From NCBI GenBank assembly GCA_000231825.2, contig JH720364.1:119138-183137 (forward strand): a DNA stretch of 64,000 nucleotides, in the 5' to 3' direction. Position 1 is the first letter of the stretch. Each line of letters opens with the position of its first letter. Shown piece after piece: positions 1 through 13,379 of this stretch. This DNA comes from Tetrahymena elliotti 4EA. Lineage: Eukaryota; Ciliophora; Oligohymenophorea; Hymenostomatida; Tetrahymenidae. The translations under genes were made by a program, and so were the position numbers. The notes below the pieces were generated by a model. That model ran no database searches, had not been told where the DNA came from, and was given only the letters and a program-made list of their open reading frames with translations.

Positions 1-916
1 AAATACTAGTATTTTATTTCTTTTTGTAAAATTTTAATAATTAATCATTTTTTTTATTTAATTAACATTATTGGATTCTATTTCTTTATTGAAAAATGTT
101 GAGACCATTCAAATTTATTCTTTTTGATTAATTTTTCCTCAAATTATATTTTGAGGTTATAATAAAAAGAAATGGACATCTTAATATTATGTCTAGTTTT
201 ATTTGACTTGACAGCAATCACTCTTTAATTATTCTAAATTTATTATGGTAGAATAGAACTTTTATTTTTAGACTCTTTGTTATGTTCTATAATTGGAAAT
301 TTTCTGCAGTAAAAGAATAGACAATAAATTCTATTTTTAAATGTGTCTCTATTTGAAACTAAAATTCTTAGGATTAAGCAGGTTTTAAATAATTTATAAT
401 TTTGTAGTAGATAATCAATATATTCTACTCAATTAAAACCCTTTTATTTTTACTATCTAAAGAAATAAAATATTTCGTGAAATAGGGATTTATTAATTTA
501 CATACATACTATATTGAATATACTTGTATTTTTTACTTATACTCGCACAGTGCTTGCTATATTTATTGTAAATAGATAAAAAACTCTTTTAACATACCTT
601 TTACCTTATGTTAGCTTTTTATTATTATTTAAAATTAAATAATATTTTATTTTTTATAAAAAATTATATCATTGATTGATTTAGAAACTTTTTTATAAAT
701 AGCTTAATTTAATCAATATAAAAAAAAGTTTTTATGTTTTTTTAATTAAAAAAAATAAAAGTGTTTTATCTTAATTAATAAAAGTGTTTTTATCTTATTT
801 ATCATGCATTTAATAATATGTGGTTTTTAGATTGTTTTATAATGAATTTCAAAACAAAACAAAAAACAAATTAATTAATTAAAAAAGAAAAAAAATTCTA
901 AAAAATCAACTAAAAA
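1..916. other. intergenic, no gene seen
   Basis: Very A+T-rich sequence with stops in all frames even when TAA and TAG are read as Gln. No conserved reading frame or structured RNA was recognised. It forms the 5' flank of the first gene and may include the tail of a transcript from outside the window. Confidence 0.5.
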
Positions 917-1411
917 ATGACCATTAAAATAAGATCTATTTCTCCTATTAATAATATTTAATAGAAAATTGAGAAGGAAATTCAAAGTATTTCATCATAG
1001 AGAAACCATAAGAAAAGAAGAAACTATGAATAAATTGATGAATAAAAAATTAGTAGTATCTCTGTAATCAGTAAAAATCTTTTATATTTAAGTGACTTGA
1101 TTACTAACCTTAACCCAAATGAAATAATATCTTTTTTGAGTAAATATCCTAATTTACAAATTCAAGAAGTATCTCCTTATAAATATTTTGCTAAATACTA
1201 AAAATCTATTATTGATTTTGAATTCAATGAAGAGACTGAAGAAATTATTGAATTTACTAAGGAAATCGAAATTGAAATTATTTTTGAAATCAAACAAATT
1301 GCTTAAATGCCTACTCAATATACTGTTTTATTCTAAAACTTATCCTAAAACAGTGATATCTTATATTAAAATCTCAAGTGTGATTTAATTTCAGAATTAA
1401 CTCAATTTTGA
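917..1411 (+). CDS. unknown 164-aa protein, tandem paralogue A
   Basis: Uninterrupted 164-codon frame with TAA/TAG read as Gln, starting at ATG 917 and ending at TGA 1409-1411, no intron. I do not recognise the family. The protein is the same length as the gene at 3590-4084 and aligns to it without gaps. Shared blocks include LLYLSDL, TNLNPNEII, SPYKYFAKYQKSI, EETEE and QYTVLFQNL. Many matched codons differ only in the third base, so both copies appear to have been kept under protein-level selection. It is charged and Gln-rich, predicted mostly helical and soluble, with no signal peptide or membrane segment. Function unknown. Confidence 0.75.
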
Positions 1412-3589
1412 AGTAAATTATATAAATTTGCAGATTTAAAAAAAAAATTTTAATTCTCAAATTTTTCAATAATTTAAAAATTAATAGCATACATTCTCTT
1501 TAAAAAGACTACTAACAAAAGAATGTGATGCTTTGTATTAAAGAATTCTCAAAATCTTAAACTCTCTATAAAAAGCAAAATAAGATGTTTCTAAATATTT
1601 TTTTATTTATTTTTAAATATTTGATCTTATTAATTTGTAAATATTTGAGATTATTTATTTGTAAATATTTTATTTCTAATTTAAAATTACCTTTAAAAAT
1701 CAAATTCCATACTTAAATATACTTTAAAGAAAATTGCAATTAAAATGTCTATCCTAAATATATTTTTCAATATCAAAAATGAATGAAAGTAAAAAATATC
1801 CAAATAATAATTTATGAGAAGAAAATAGATTAACAAAGTCTTGAAATTCATTTGATTAATTAAAAAAATTTGAATTCATTAAAATTTCTGCTAATTCATT
1901 TAAACTGGAATAGACCAAAAGATCAAAATTAATTAATCACCTAATCTACTTTAATGAATAAAAGAATTAGACAAAATTATGCTTGTACAATTACTTTTCT
2001 AAAAAAGCGATGTATTAAATATATGATTAAAAAAATTTGAAATCATTCTTGAGATTATAAAGTATTTATTAATTTTTCTTGCTTATTTATTTTCATTATT
2101 GTTTCTGATTGTTTAACTTCTTTGATGATTTTTTTAATTTTTCATGTTTTCTTTTGTTTTAATTTTTCATTCTCAATTAATTGATGGTATTATTGCCATT
2201 CAAATATCTATTTAATCAATTCTAGCTTGTAAAATCTAATCAAATAAATAAATACAAAAAATTAAAATCATTAATAGTAAATTTATTTTCACAAATACAT
2301 TTTTGTCTCAATTTTAAAAAATAATTTAACTAAAGAGTTTGATATTTTATTTATAAAATTAATTTATTTTTAAAAACTTTTAATTTATTTTCTGCATTTT
2401 GATCAATTTTAAAATAAATAAAAATGCAAATTTTGAGAGAAATTTCAAATAATTTTTTGTTTTAATAAAATATGGTATTAATTTAAATTCAAGAGTAAAA
2501 TTTTATTAAAAACTATTTTATTTTATACAAAAATTTAATCAGTATTATTTTCAATCTTCTTTTTTTAAAATATGTATAAATAATAACGAATTTATTTTAT
2601 CAAGGGAATGCAGCTTTAAAAATTATCAATATCAACTAAAGATCAAAAATAAATGAAATATTTCAATCGTTTCCTAAAGAAAACTTGAAATTTTCTAAAT
2701 AAAAACAAATCATCCTAATATTAAATGATAAGCTTAAAAATATCATTCAATGAAGTAGATTTTAAAAGTAAGAATAGAACAAAAATCTATTTATTTATGT
2801 CTATTTCATATATTGATGAAGCTACTGAATATATCTGAAAAAACATAAAATAGTATAGATAGTTTTTTTATCCTAGCTTCTTTAAAATAATTAAGAAAAG
2901 CAAAGGGAAAATATTTTCTGATCAAAAATTAAGTTTTGAATCAATTAGTAACACTGAAAATAAGAAGGAATTGAGTTTTTCTGAACAATAATTCTTTTAA
3001 GTTTTTAGTCAAAATCTAATATGTTAAAATCAAAATAAATATTCAAAACACTTAAATTAAATGTACAATTTTATTTTATTGAAAAAAGAATGAAATAATA
3101 AATTTACTTACTTATTCCTCAAACTCAATTAATAAAAGGAAAATTACAATGGTATTTACTAAAAACTGACAAATTTTAAAAGGATCTTAATGATAAACTT
3201 TAATCAATTAATTTATATTGATGAAAGAAAATTTATTTATCTCATAAAATTTTGAGATAAAATTTTTTTTATTCATATCTGAATTCTAAAAAATATTTTA
3301 ATTTTCTATTTTATATAGTTTTTATGGCTCTATAATTGATCATACTTTGACTTGAAATAGTTTTATGACTCGCTTTCTATGAAAGCTAAAGTATTTTATT
3401 AATTATTTTATTATGGTATTCATAAAAAAAATAAAATAAAACTTCATCTTAATCTTAGAAAAAAAAAGAGTTTTAATTCATATCAAAAAATATCAAAAAG
3501 GTGATGGAGGCGGAATTAAAATGTATAATTAATTATCAAATTAAAAAAATATAAAAAAATAAAATAAAATTAAAAAAACTGCTCAATAA
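1412..3589. other. intergenic between tandem paralogues
   Basis: About 2.2 kb between the two paralogues. I see only short open stretches with no alignment to a known protein, for example around 2600-2850, and a pair of TTTATTTGTAAATATTT-like repeats near 1620-1670. No RNA gene was recognised. Confidence 0.4.
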
Positions 3590-4084
3590 ATGACTATTTA
3601 AACTATCTAAGTTCAAACTCATAACCTATTTCAATAATAAATAGATCAAATGGTATAAACTATTAACAATGAGAGAAACCATAGAAAAAGAAGTGACTTC
3701 CTTCCTAATGATGAATAAAAAATTTAGTAAATCTCTAAAATTAGCAAAGATCTCTTATACTTATCTGATTTAAATACAAACCTCAATCCTAATGAAATTA
3801 TCTTCATTTTAAGTTAGTTCCCCTGTTTGACTATCTAAGAAATTTCTCCTTATAAATATTTTGCTAAGTATTAAAAATCAATTCTTGATTTTGATTTTGA
3901 TGAGGAAACTGAAGAAGTTATCGAATTCACAAGAGAAATTTAAGCTGAGATTATTTTTGAGATTAAATAAATTGCTGAATGCTCTAGCTAATATACAGTT
4001 TTGTTCTAAAATTTAACCAAATAGCATGATATTTTATATCAAAACCTCAAGGGCGATTTGAACTCAAGTTTAAGAGCATGTTGA
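3590..4084 (+). CDS. unknown 164-aa protein, tandem paralogue B
   Basis: Intron-free 164-codon frame in the ciliate code, from ATG 3590 to TGA 4082-4084. It is the tandem partner of the gene at 917-1411: identical length, gapless alignment, the same conserved central and C-terminal blocks (LLYLSDLNTNLNPNEII, SPYKYFAKYQKSI, IIFEIKQIA). The N-terminal 40 residues are the most diverged part and are Gln/Asn-rich. No signal peptide or membrane segment. The family was not recognised; a small helical adaptor or structural protein would fit, but this is only inference from composition. Confidence 0.75.
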
Positions 4085-6346
4085 ATGCAAAACTCTTGTT
4101 CATTTATTCTATCATTTCAATCTCCAAAATTAAAAAAAAAGATTTAATAAAGAAAAATAACAGAAACTTGTTTGATTAGATAAAAACAATGAAAATGTAA
4201 TATTAAATCAAAACAATAACTTATTATCTTTGTTTATTAAAACTAAATAAATAATATATAAATATTTCAATGTTATTTTATATTATACTTTGTACTTATT
4301 AATTATTTTCTTTTAAAAAAATTGCTTCAAAATGAAAAAAATTTAATAGATGTAAAAAAAATAAATAAATGAAGGTATTTCAACTAAGTAATATTCACTA
4401 AAGAAAGGAACAAAGGGTAATCAGTTCTAAAAAATTAAATAATTTATCTGAAAAGTATCATGAATTGAATTCAATATTCAGTACATTTTATTCATTCACA
4501 CACTTCTTTCCCATAACTCAAAAGCAAAATTTTTGAAAAGAATAGTGGTTCAAAGATCTTAAACAATTTAAAAAGAAAGACACAAAGAAAATTAATTTGA
4601 TAAAATAGACTTCCTTGCTTTATATTACTCTAATAATCAAAATGAGATAAAATGACTCAATAGAAAAATTTAAAATAACAATGAATGACTTACCAATCAA
4701 AGTATTTCAAGAAAAAATATTTGTAAGAATATCTCAAAATATTAAACTAATCTGAAAAATTAAAATTTTTTTCTTTCAGAAAGATCAAATATAAAATTAA
4801 TCCATAACCAATTTTAATCCAATAAAATTAATAAGTAAAAATAAATAAGTTTTATTCATTGATAGATATACTTTCCCTAGAAGCTTTTTTGAAAAAAAAA
4901 GATTAAACCTCAAAAGTATTTTCTTTGTCTCATCCTTCATTTTAAAAAGTTAAATAAATAGTAAGTAAATTATTTTTACAAGCTTTATATATTTTTTATT
5001 ATTAATCTACTAGAATATTCTTATCCAAATCTTTCTTTTTTAAACCTAGATATTAACTATGACTGATCAATTAACCTATTCATTTTTATTTATCCCTCTT
5101 TTTTAAAAAACTAATATATGAATCTGTTAATTACAATATATTTAAAGCTTTAGATTAAAAATATTTTTAATGAATTTTACAATATTGACAGAGCTAATTT
5201 ATATTTTCCTTAAAGCTTTCATAGATCTGACTACACATAATTTTCAAGAATTATTTCTATTAGAACTAGAATTAACCTTTTTATTTATCATTTTATATTT
5301 ACTTATTAAATCAGAGTTTTATTTTCAAATTTTCTTAATGGATTGATTGATTTTTAAAATAATATTTGAAAATCTGATACTAAAAGTCTGGTAAAAAATT
5401 CATTCAAAGACTAAATTGGATGTAGTAAGGAAAAATTAATAAAATTATATTTTTCCAAAAGTAAATGGATGGATGTATAAATGATTGAATTAATGATAAA
5501 AAATTTATAAAAAAACAGTTTTTTAAATAGCACAATAGACCACAAATCAATCACAAAATATTTTCAGCACAAAAAATTTATTGGTTTTTATTCTTTAAAT
5601 TTAAGATACCTAGTAATTTTTCATTCATTTGATCTAGAGAAAACATATTATTTTTATTTTTCTTGTATTTCAAAAATCATAGAAAGTTATTAAAGTTAAG
5701 CCAACCAAAATACACAAAAAAAATTCTAAAAAGTACAAATAAAAAAATTTTAATTTTAATTGCAGAGAGAAAACGCTTCATCAAATCTGCTGGTATTAAA
5801 TTTTTAAATAAAAGAATTTTATTTTATTTTGATAAAATTTTAGAATAAATTGAAATTATGAAATGAAAATAAACAATTATGATTCTAACTTCTAGAATAA
5901 TTCATAATTTGAAATTAAAATAATTCATCCATCATCAGATTAAATTCTAGAATAATTAATATTTTGAAATTAAAATTATTTAAAATAATAAAATAATTAA
6001 CTACTACTTTAAGATCTGTTAAATTTTTTGAATCTTATTTTTAATTTAGATTCCAAAAATAAATTTATTGATGAGTTTAATTTATCTGTTAAAAGTAAAA
6101 GAATCAACTTTTTTAGAAAGTTATGATGCGAAGAGATAAACAAAAAATTAAACAAAATGCAAAAAAAATATATATAATAAACGCTTATTCAAAATTTTAG
6201 GATTATAAGATTATAGTAATTATTAATTAAATGAATTTATGTATAAGAAATTTATATTATTAGTAAAATTGTAGGGAATTAATATGTTAGATCCCCCCTC
6301 CCCCCTCTTTTTATGTTTGGGTTGGGAATAATATTTATAAGATATC
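4085..6346. other. intergenic, short coding-like fragments only
   Basis: About 2.3 kb without a supportable gene. One frame between about 4462 and 4652 is open for some 60 codons and reads with protein-like composition (for example FLKRIVVQRSQTIQKERH), but it has no ATG and may be a relic. A C-run (CCCCCC T CCCCCC on +, about 6294-6306) lies just beyond the stop of the minus-strand gene, in its presumed 3' UTR. Confidence 0.4.
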
Positions 6347-8594
6347 TCAAATTTTTAAAACATTCAAAATTTATTGCATAGCTGAGTCATAGTCTTACTG
6401 ACTCAGCTAAATAATAGAAAATATCTATAATATTTTATCTTTATTAGAAGAATTAGTCGATTAGTCTTTTTCATTCTCTTACTTCTAATTTGAATATTCC
6501 CTATTGGTTATTTATACAGTTGTTTGGTTATATTTTTCAGAATCTTTAGAAAAATTCTAGCTTTCTGAGTTTTTCTTTTGTTTTTTACATATTGGAGTTT
6601 CATATGAGTTAGGTTCATCAATTTCATCATAATTATTTTAAATTTAATTCATTTTTATTTCATTTTGTTTCAAATTTGGTGAATTTTCAATTTCTAAGGT
6701 ATTTTCTTAATTTTTAGAAATATTAATCTATAACTCTTTATCCTAATTACTCTCAAATTATTAGCAAGGTGCTGAATCTTGAGAAAATACATTTCCACAC
6801 AAGATATTGCTCCCCTATGAATCGCTTTACTAAGAAAGATTGTTATTCTACACAACTGATAATTTATTAATTTATTTAGAATGAACTTATATAGACTAGC
6901 TGTTTTCATTGTTTATTAAATAATTATTTTAGCTATTTTATTCAAAATTATTTTTAGAAAATTGATTTTAAAAATTAATTTCTTATATTTGATTCTAGAC
7001 ATAATTATTTTAATTTTTAGTGAAAAACTAATCATCTTATTAGTTTTGCTTGACTGCATTAATATTTTATTAATTTAAATTTTATGGTGACTGATCTTCA
7101 AATGATTATGTTTACAATTATTATTTTTAGAAAACATCTTAATTACTCTTTTCAGATGTTTCACTATTCTTTTTTAAGAGAATTTATGAAACTTCTGTTA
7201 ATTGTTAGATTTTGCTGAGTAAATTGCTTGTTGATAGAGAGGGAGTTTTCTTTTCATAGGATTTATCACAGCTAAATTTGTTGGAATAATTTATATTTTA
7301 TTCTAGCACTTATTCATTAGAAACATTAAAGAAATTATTCTAATTAGATGATTGATTAGAATTTTATCCTCTTTGTTTATTGAAGAAGCTATTTTCTATT
7401 ATTGAGTTGCTATTCTAAGAATTCTGATCTGAATTAAAAAAATTACTTCCCTAGTTTCCTTATTTAAAAGTACTAAAGCTGTTTTATGACTACTACTCTT
7501 TATATTAATTATCTTTTTAAAAAAAACTGCATGTGTTTTCTTGAATCTTTTATCCTTCATTTTTTCCAAAGGATTAACTAAACTCCTTAGTGCTATTATT
7601 GCTTGTTTCGAAGAAAGAATTTTTAGGTGTTATTGATTATTATTTCTCTCCTCTTTAGAAAAAGGAGTTACTAGCCTAGCTAAAAGAAGCAGACTTCTAT
7701 GTAAGATTTAATTATTGCTTGATTTTATATGCAGAACCACTATTACTTTAAGGAGAGTTATTGGAAAAGAAAGAAGATTATTTACGAGGAGTGCTATCAC
7801 TTTTAAATAATCCCTAAACATTATTGTTACTGGAATAACTTTCATTTTCTGGAAATTCTGGTTCATGTTAAGAAGAAAATGAGCTACTTGAAAAGTCATC
7901 GAGATTTAACTTTTCGTTTGGGTTTCTGAAGAAAAGAGTTTATTTGGGGAGAACACCACCTTTACAAAATCCAAAATAAGGAACAACATTTCCTCTTCTT
8001 TTTAATGCATCGTAACCTCTTCCTTTTTCTTTACAATTAACATCAAAGTATGCTTTCATCCATTAAGCGAATTCTAAATTGTCTTGATATTTTGCTTTGG
8101 ATAGCTTGTTAACCTTGTTTAAGATAAAAAAAATATTTTGTTTTTCTTTTAATAAAATCATTTTTTAAATGACAATAAATTATTTACAGGAATCATTTTA
8201 GGGACTTAAAGCTTATCGAATGTTTATTATAGTATTTTAAAATTATGCAAAAAGTCATACTCAAGTTTTGCACTCCACTTAACTTTAGAAAGAGGAACCT
8301 ATCCAGGATATATAACATCTAAAATTTGACAATACATTGTACCACTTCCAAGTTGTTCTATTAATGTCATATTTACCTTTTATTTGATAATTTTTATATT
8401 ATAGATTAACTTTATAATAAATTTATGTGGTATGAATTTGCAATATGCAGCCACAGTCTGAAAAGAAATGGCAATTAATTTTTAATTACCTTAAGTAAAT
8501 CATTAATCCATGCTAAAATTTCATTTTTGGATATATAGTTTTTGCTTATTACATTACTCTTCTTTGAAGAAGAAGCTTAATTAGATTGTGACAT
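6347..8594 (-). CDS. EB1-family microtubule plus-end protein with long N/Q/S-rich tail
   Basis: End-binding (MAPRE/EB1) type protein expected to track growing microtubule plus ends. Three exons: 8594-8490, 8376-8188, 8113-6347; introns of 113 and 74 nt. Predicted 686 aa. The calponin-homology domain (about residues 22-155) is clear: EILAWINDLL, EQLGSGTMYCQILD, SAKLEYDFLHNFKILQ, MIPVNKLSKAKYQDNLEF and QWMKAYFDVN match EB1 in order, and splice joins restore this alignment exactly. EB1 proteins are usually near 270-330 aa; here about 500 residues of Asn, Gln, Ser and Phe follow. I could not find the C-terminal EB-homology coiled coil or an EEY-like end. It may therefore be a divergent EB paralogue rather than the main EB1. 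Internal A+T-rich introns in the tail cannot be excluded. Confidence 0.85.
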
Positions 8595-9988
8595 AAAGTG
8601 CTAAAAAAAGTAAGGTAAATTGATTAGTTAGAGTTGGATTGGATTGGATTGGTTTGCTATGATGATTTGTGTTTGTGTTTTCTTTTTAATTGCTCCTAGA
8701 AATATAGATAAAAGTATTAATTTAAAGAAATCAATAAAATAATCCAAAAAGATTATACAAAAACAAAAGAAAGAAAGGAAAGGAAAGTAAAGAAATTAAA
8801 ATGAAAAATCAATAATTAAATTATATAGGAAGAAGAAGTTATGAAAGAGTGCATGAAAATTAAAGATTATTAATTATTAATTTGATAAATTCTTTCTTAT
8901 TTTAAATATTATGCTTTTTCATTTTCCCGCAAAATCTTTTTTTAGTTTTTTTTTTCATCCGTATATTCTCTCTTTTATTAATTAATTTTATAATTTCACA
9001 AAATAAAGTCGTTAGGAACCTTATTTTCTTTTCATTTATGCTTAAGATTCGCATCTCATTATTCACTTCAATAATTTTAAATTTAATTTTTAAAAAATGG
9101 AATCACTTTTAATTTTTAACAGGATATTTCTAACTCCCATATAGTCCCCATTACCATAACAAGCTAATTGGTATTTTAATTTATTATTTCTTTTATTCTT
9201 CTTAATTTTTATCAAAATATTATCATTTTGATTAAATCTTATGGCTCTTCATTTTTCCGCCAAATTAATCATTATACATCATTAAACTTTATATTTTGCT
9301 TGGCTTTTGCTCTCAGCAAGTATTTGATGGGCTTAAATGTATTAAAATCAATACTTCTAGATAATTAATTAATTGCTGTCCAATTTGAAGTCTGTATTAA
9401 AATATCAAGTGAAACCAAATTTAAAAATTTAGAGTTTGTATTAATTGCATATCAAATTATATATTTTTTTTGGCATGCATACTTTCATAGTGCTTAGCAA
9501 GTACTCATTAAAATTTTTTACTAGGATTTCAACAGGTTAAAACCTAAAAAAATAAAATTAAAATTCTAAATCAAATTCACTTAGTTTATTGTTAATTTAT
9601 TTTCAAAAATAGAACTATTAGACAAAATTTATACATTTATTCTATAGCTCCTTTGAGTTATTTTTGATAATTATTTGGTTTATTCCTATTTTATGATGAT
9701 ATCAGTTCAACATATTTTAAAATATTTGAGAATAAATGTTGAAAGAAAAATAAAATATATTATTTATTGTATCAAATAAATTAAAAAATTTTGGCATTTA
9801 ATTCATTTTCTAAATAATATCTTCATAATTTTTAATTAAAATTTTTTATTCAATACTTAAATTTTTTGATGAAATAAATTGATTTGCAAATTTTTAAAGA
9901 TTTTTGAATTAAATTAATAATAATATCCTCACATAAATACACATTTTTTGATAGAATTAAACGAATTAATAAACAAAATTAAATAAAT
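8595..9988. other. divergent intergenic region with a short GGATT repeat
   Basis: The shared 5' region between the minus-strand EB1-type gene and the plus-strand gene at 9989. A short tandem GGATT repeat (three units, about 8636-8650) lies some 40 bp upstream of the EB1 start. No further gene or RNA was recognised; promoters of both flanking genes presumably lie here. Confidence 0.45.
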
Positions 9989-10399
9989 ATGTCCGATATT
10001 GATAAAATTACCAAAGAATTAGAAGCACACAAAAAAGCAATTATTGATGATAAGGTATTCGAGGAAGAAGAAGAGTAGAGAAGAAAAAAAAACTAGGAAT
10101 TAATGGACAGATTTAATGCAATAAATGATTCTCTTAAGATAAATGAAGATCTTTTGAAGCCATCTGCATATGAACTTAAAATGAAATAAGATCAAGAATA
10201 AGGAAAAAGTAATAAATTAGATGATCTGGATTTAGAATTTAAATAGGCATTTGCAAAAATGGGAGATTTTTTCTAAAGTTCTGGTCTTTTTAATTAACTA
10301 CAAAAAGATGATCAAGAAGATAGAGACTATTAATAAAAAATTGATAATGATGATGAAAAGGATTAATAAAAAACTGAATAAAATTAAAAAGAAAATTGA
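9989..10399 (+). CDS. small acidic coiled-coil protein, unknown
   Basis: Single-exon frame of 136 codons in the ciliate code, ATG 9989 to TGA 10397-10399. Composition is strongly charged: an N-terminal helix with Lys/Glu heptad-like spacing (SDIDKITKELEAHKKAI), an EEEEE run near residue 26, a middle part with KMGDFFQSSGLFNQL, and a C-terminal tail of Asp, Lys and Gln. No signal peptide, membrane segment or zinc ligands. I do not recognise a family. It reads away from EB1 and towards the minus-strand RPN11 gene, so its 3' end converges with RPN11. Confidence 0.65.
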
Positions 10400-10877
10400 A
10401 AATAAAATATTATTATTAATTTTAATTGAACATTTTAAATTCACTCTCTATATTTGTATGAAATAATTATATTTTAATTTACTTTTAATAGAACTCATCT
10501 CAAAGCATATTTAAACAAAACTGTATTTTTGAAAGAGTGATTATTTCAAATTATTGAAATATCAATTATTTTAGTTTTTTATCAAAGTTTTGGATAATTC
10601 AATAGAAAAAAACAAAAATTTGTGCTACTTGGTTGAAAATATAATATTTTGAATGTAATCTAAATCAAATTACTTCCATAAATTTAATAAAATAGATATT
10701 AATGATTTTGAAATTAGAATTTTGATATTTTTTAAGGAGAATTTATGATGATTTTATGGTGAGTTTCAATCAAGTAGAGTAATTGTACAAACAAAAAAGG
10801 TTATATAAATAATTGATCAATTTTAATTTTATAATTATATGGGTTATTCTATTAAATTTGAAATCGTTTTAATTTCC
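10400..10877. other. convergent intergenic region
   Basis: About 480 bp between the stops of the small acidic-protein gene and RPN11. It should hold both 3' UTRs. No feature beyond A+T-rich runs was recognised. Confidence 0.5.
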
Positions 10878-12920
10878 TCAGAATGCTTTTTGGTTCATAC
10901 TAGTTCCTAATGTATCTACGATATTTTAGCTCATTGTATCATCAATATTCTGTAATAAATAATGAATGTATTTTGTTAAGAAATATTCAATTTAAAATGA
11001 AATTACTGATAGGAGATGGCGTTAAGGATCAATTTTACCAACATTTCTTATAGCTAACTATTCTTTAGTTTTTTTAGATTCATCTTCAATCCACCTAATA
11101 TAATTTTTAGCTAAATTGCACATGGCTTGCATTTTTTCAATATTATTCTTTTATTTTTCTTCATATTTATCTTGCTTAAGTGCTTCACTCCAATTTTTCT
11201 TATACAAATTAAGGAGCATTTATGTTTCTAATTCATTTTTTCTATAATTGATGTTTATAGAATAATAGTATTTATTTAATCCATGATAAATTGCCTATAA
11301 TTATTTATAAAACATAATTAAATCTAATTATATTTATATTAAACAATTCCTACATTAAATGAAGGAGGTTATAAGTGTCCTATGTTGCTTGTAGTTTATC
11401 TAGGTTCCATTTGTAATTGTTGTGTTTAGTTATTTATCAATCTAAATGCATCCATAACTACTTTTCCCTTAACTGATTAGATTGGATCAATAACCAATGC
11501 AACAAATCGAGGATGCAATTGCTCAAAACTCTAAAATTAATATTAATAAAATTTGTTAATAAATTCATCATTTTTTTCAATTTTTGAATCTTTTTAAATT
11601 CTCTGAAAGTCTTTTTAAAATTAATATTTAAAATCATTCTTTTAATTTCAATATTCTTAATAATACTTTAATTTTCAATAATTCTTGATTATTATATTAT
11701 TTTAAAGTTTTTTAAATGAAAAGCTATTCTTTAAATAAATTGCTTTTTTTCTTGATTTTTATTTTATTTTCTGAGATATTTTCTCTATTTGTATTACCTA
11801 CATTAAATATTTTTAATTTATTCCTTTGCTAACATTTGCTAATAGATATTTTGAAACATTTAATATTTTAATAACTTTTAAATAACATTATTTTCCAGTT
11901 AATTTTTTGTAAATTCTGCAGTTCTTATTCATATTTTTTTATTTTTCTACTATTAAATCTCACTAATTGATTACTTTGCTAATTCATCCTTGAAAAGCTT
12001 AAAAAATTCAATAAATTTTTAAAATAATTTATTAATGCTTCTATTTATTCTACTTGTTAGATATTAAGTTCATATTTTAAAGGCATCTATTATTTTTTAT
12101 TTATTGCTTGATTTTTATTGGTAGAAAGACTAATTAGTCTTGATATTAGTTCTATCAAGTAGAAACATAATATATTAAGCTATCTAATAATTACCATTTA
12201 AGTATTCATATCGACACTTGATAACCAAGGACCAAAACCAGGGTGAGAGTGATACCAACCTACGACCATTTCATTTCTTTCAGTTTATTTTAACATTTCT
12301 AACATTTCTGCTTAAAATACAGGATCTACTGCTTCTACTGATTCCTATAATTTTAGAATAGAATGAAGATCAGAAAGAATGATCAGTACATAAATTTAGA
12401 AATAAATATTCAAATTTTAAGCTAAAATATGAATAGATATGAAAAATACTTTATTAATTCTTTAAATTGTATCCATAATTGCAAAAAATAAATAAAATCT
12501 TACACCAGTACCAGATTAGGGCATAGCAAATACATCAACAACTTTAACTGTGTAATCATCAATAATTTCACCAAGCATCAAACCCATAACTTCTAAAGGA
12601 ACTCCTGCTCTTGCTATTTTAAAAATAATAATATGCTAAATTTACATAATAAACTTAATGAATAAGATATTTTCAATCTTAATGATATTTGATTTAATGA
12701 ACAAGACCTAAGCTTTTATTTTTCATTTTATTCAATTATGGGCTATTTAGATAATACAAACAATTAATAAAGCATTAAGTAGTTAATTACAATGCTTGAG
12801 CATCTTAAGTAAAGCTAAAGAAGATATATATATAGTTTCTGAAGTATCATCCAAGGGTAATTAAATTTTGGCTGCTTAACCACCTAACCCTTCAATTAAT
12901 TACTAATAATCCATTTGCAT
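10878..12920 (-). CDS. RPN11: 26S proteasome lid deubiquitinase Rpn11/PSMD14
   Basis: Metalloprotease subunit of the proteasome 19S lid that removes ubiquitin chains en bloc during substrate unfolding. Six exons: 12920-12791, 12613-12504, 12344-12195, 11530-11354, 11294-11007, 10949-10878, giving 308 aa (human 310). The protein aligns along its whole length: [71 protein letters not shown]. The JAMM/MPN+ zinc site is complete: Glu51, His112-x-His114, Ser122, Asp125. The residue after GFG, normally Cys, is Pro119. The largest intron (about 664 nt, between exons 3 and 4) is long for this organism. The last intron (57 nt) is a multiple of three with no in-frame TGA, but removing it restores a gapless C-terminal alignment. 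Confidence 0.95.
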
Positions 12921-13379
12921 TGCTTTATTGCTTTGTTTACTTTTTATTTAATTTATATTTTTTATTCAATTTAAATATAGTATATCTTATTATTTCCTAT
13001 ATCTCTTTATTACGTTTTCTATTAATATCATATTTATAAATTACATTCATTCATATATATATATATAGTTAATCTTATATTTTAACAAGTAATATTTATA
13101 TTTCGATTATTTAAAGTTCTGATTAGAGAGAAATAGTATCTGTTGTCTTATTATCTTTTATCAATTCATATGTCCCTTCTTTATTACATTTTATTATAAT
13201 AACTCATATATTTTATTTAATAATCAATATAAAAGCACACAAAAAAAATATAGCGAGTTAAATATTCATTTAATAGATGAAGAATCGACAGAAAGTAAAG
13301 AATAGTTTGAATAAATATTTCTGATTTTAATTTTTAAAGTAAAGATATTATTTTTAAAAATTAAACAAGCATTCTGTCA

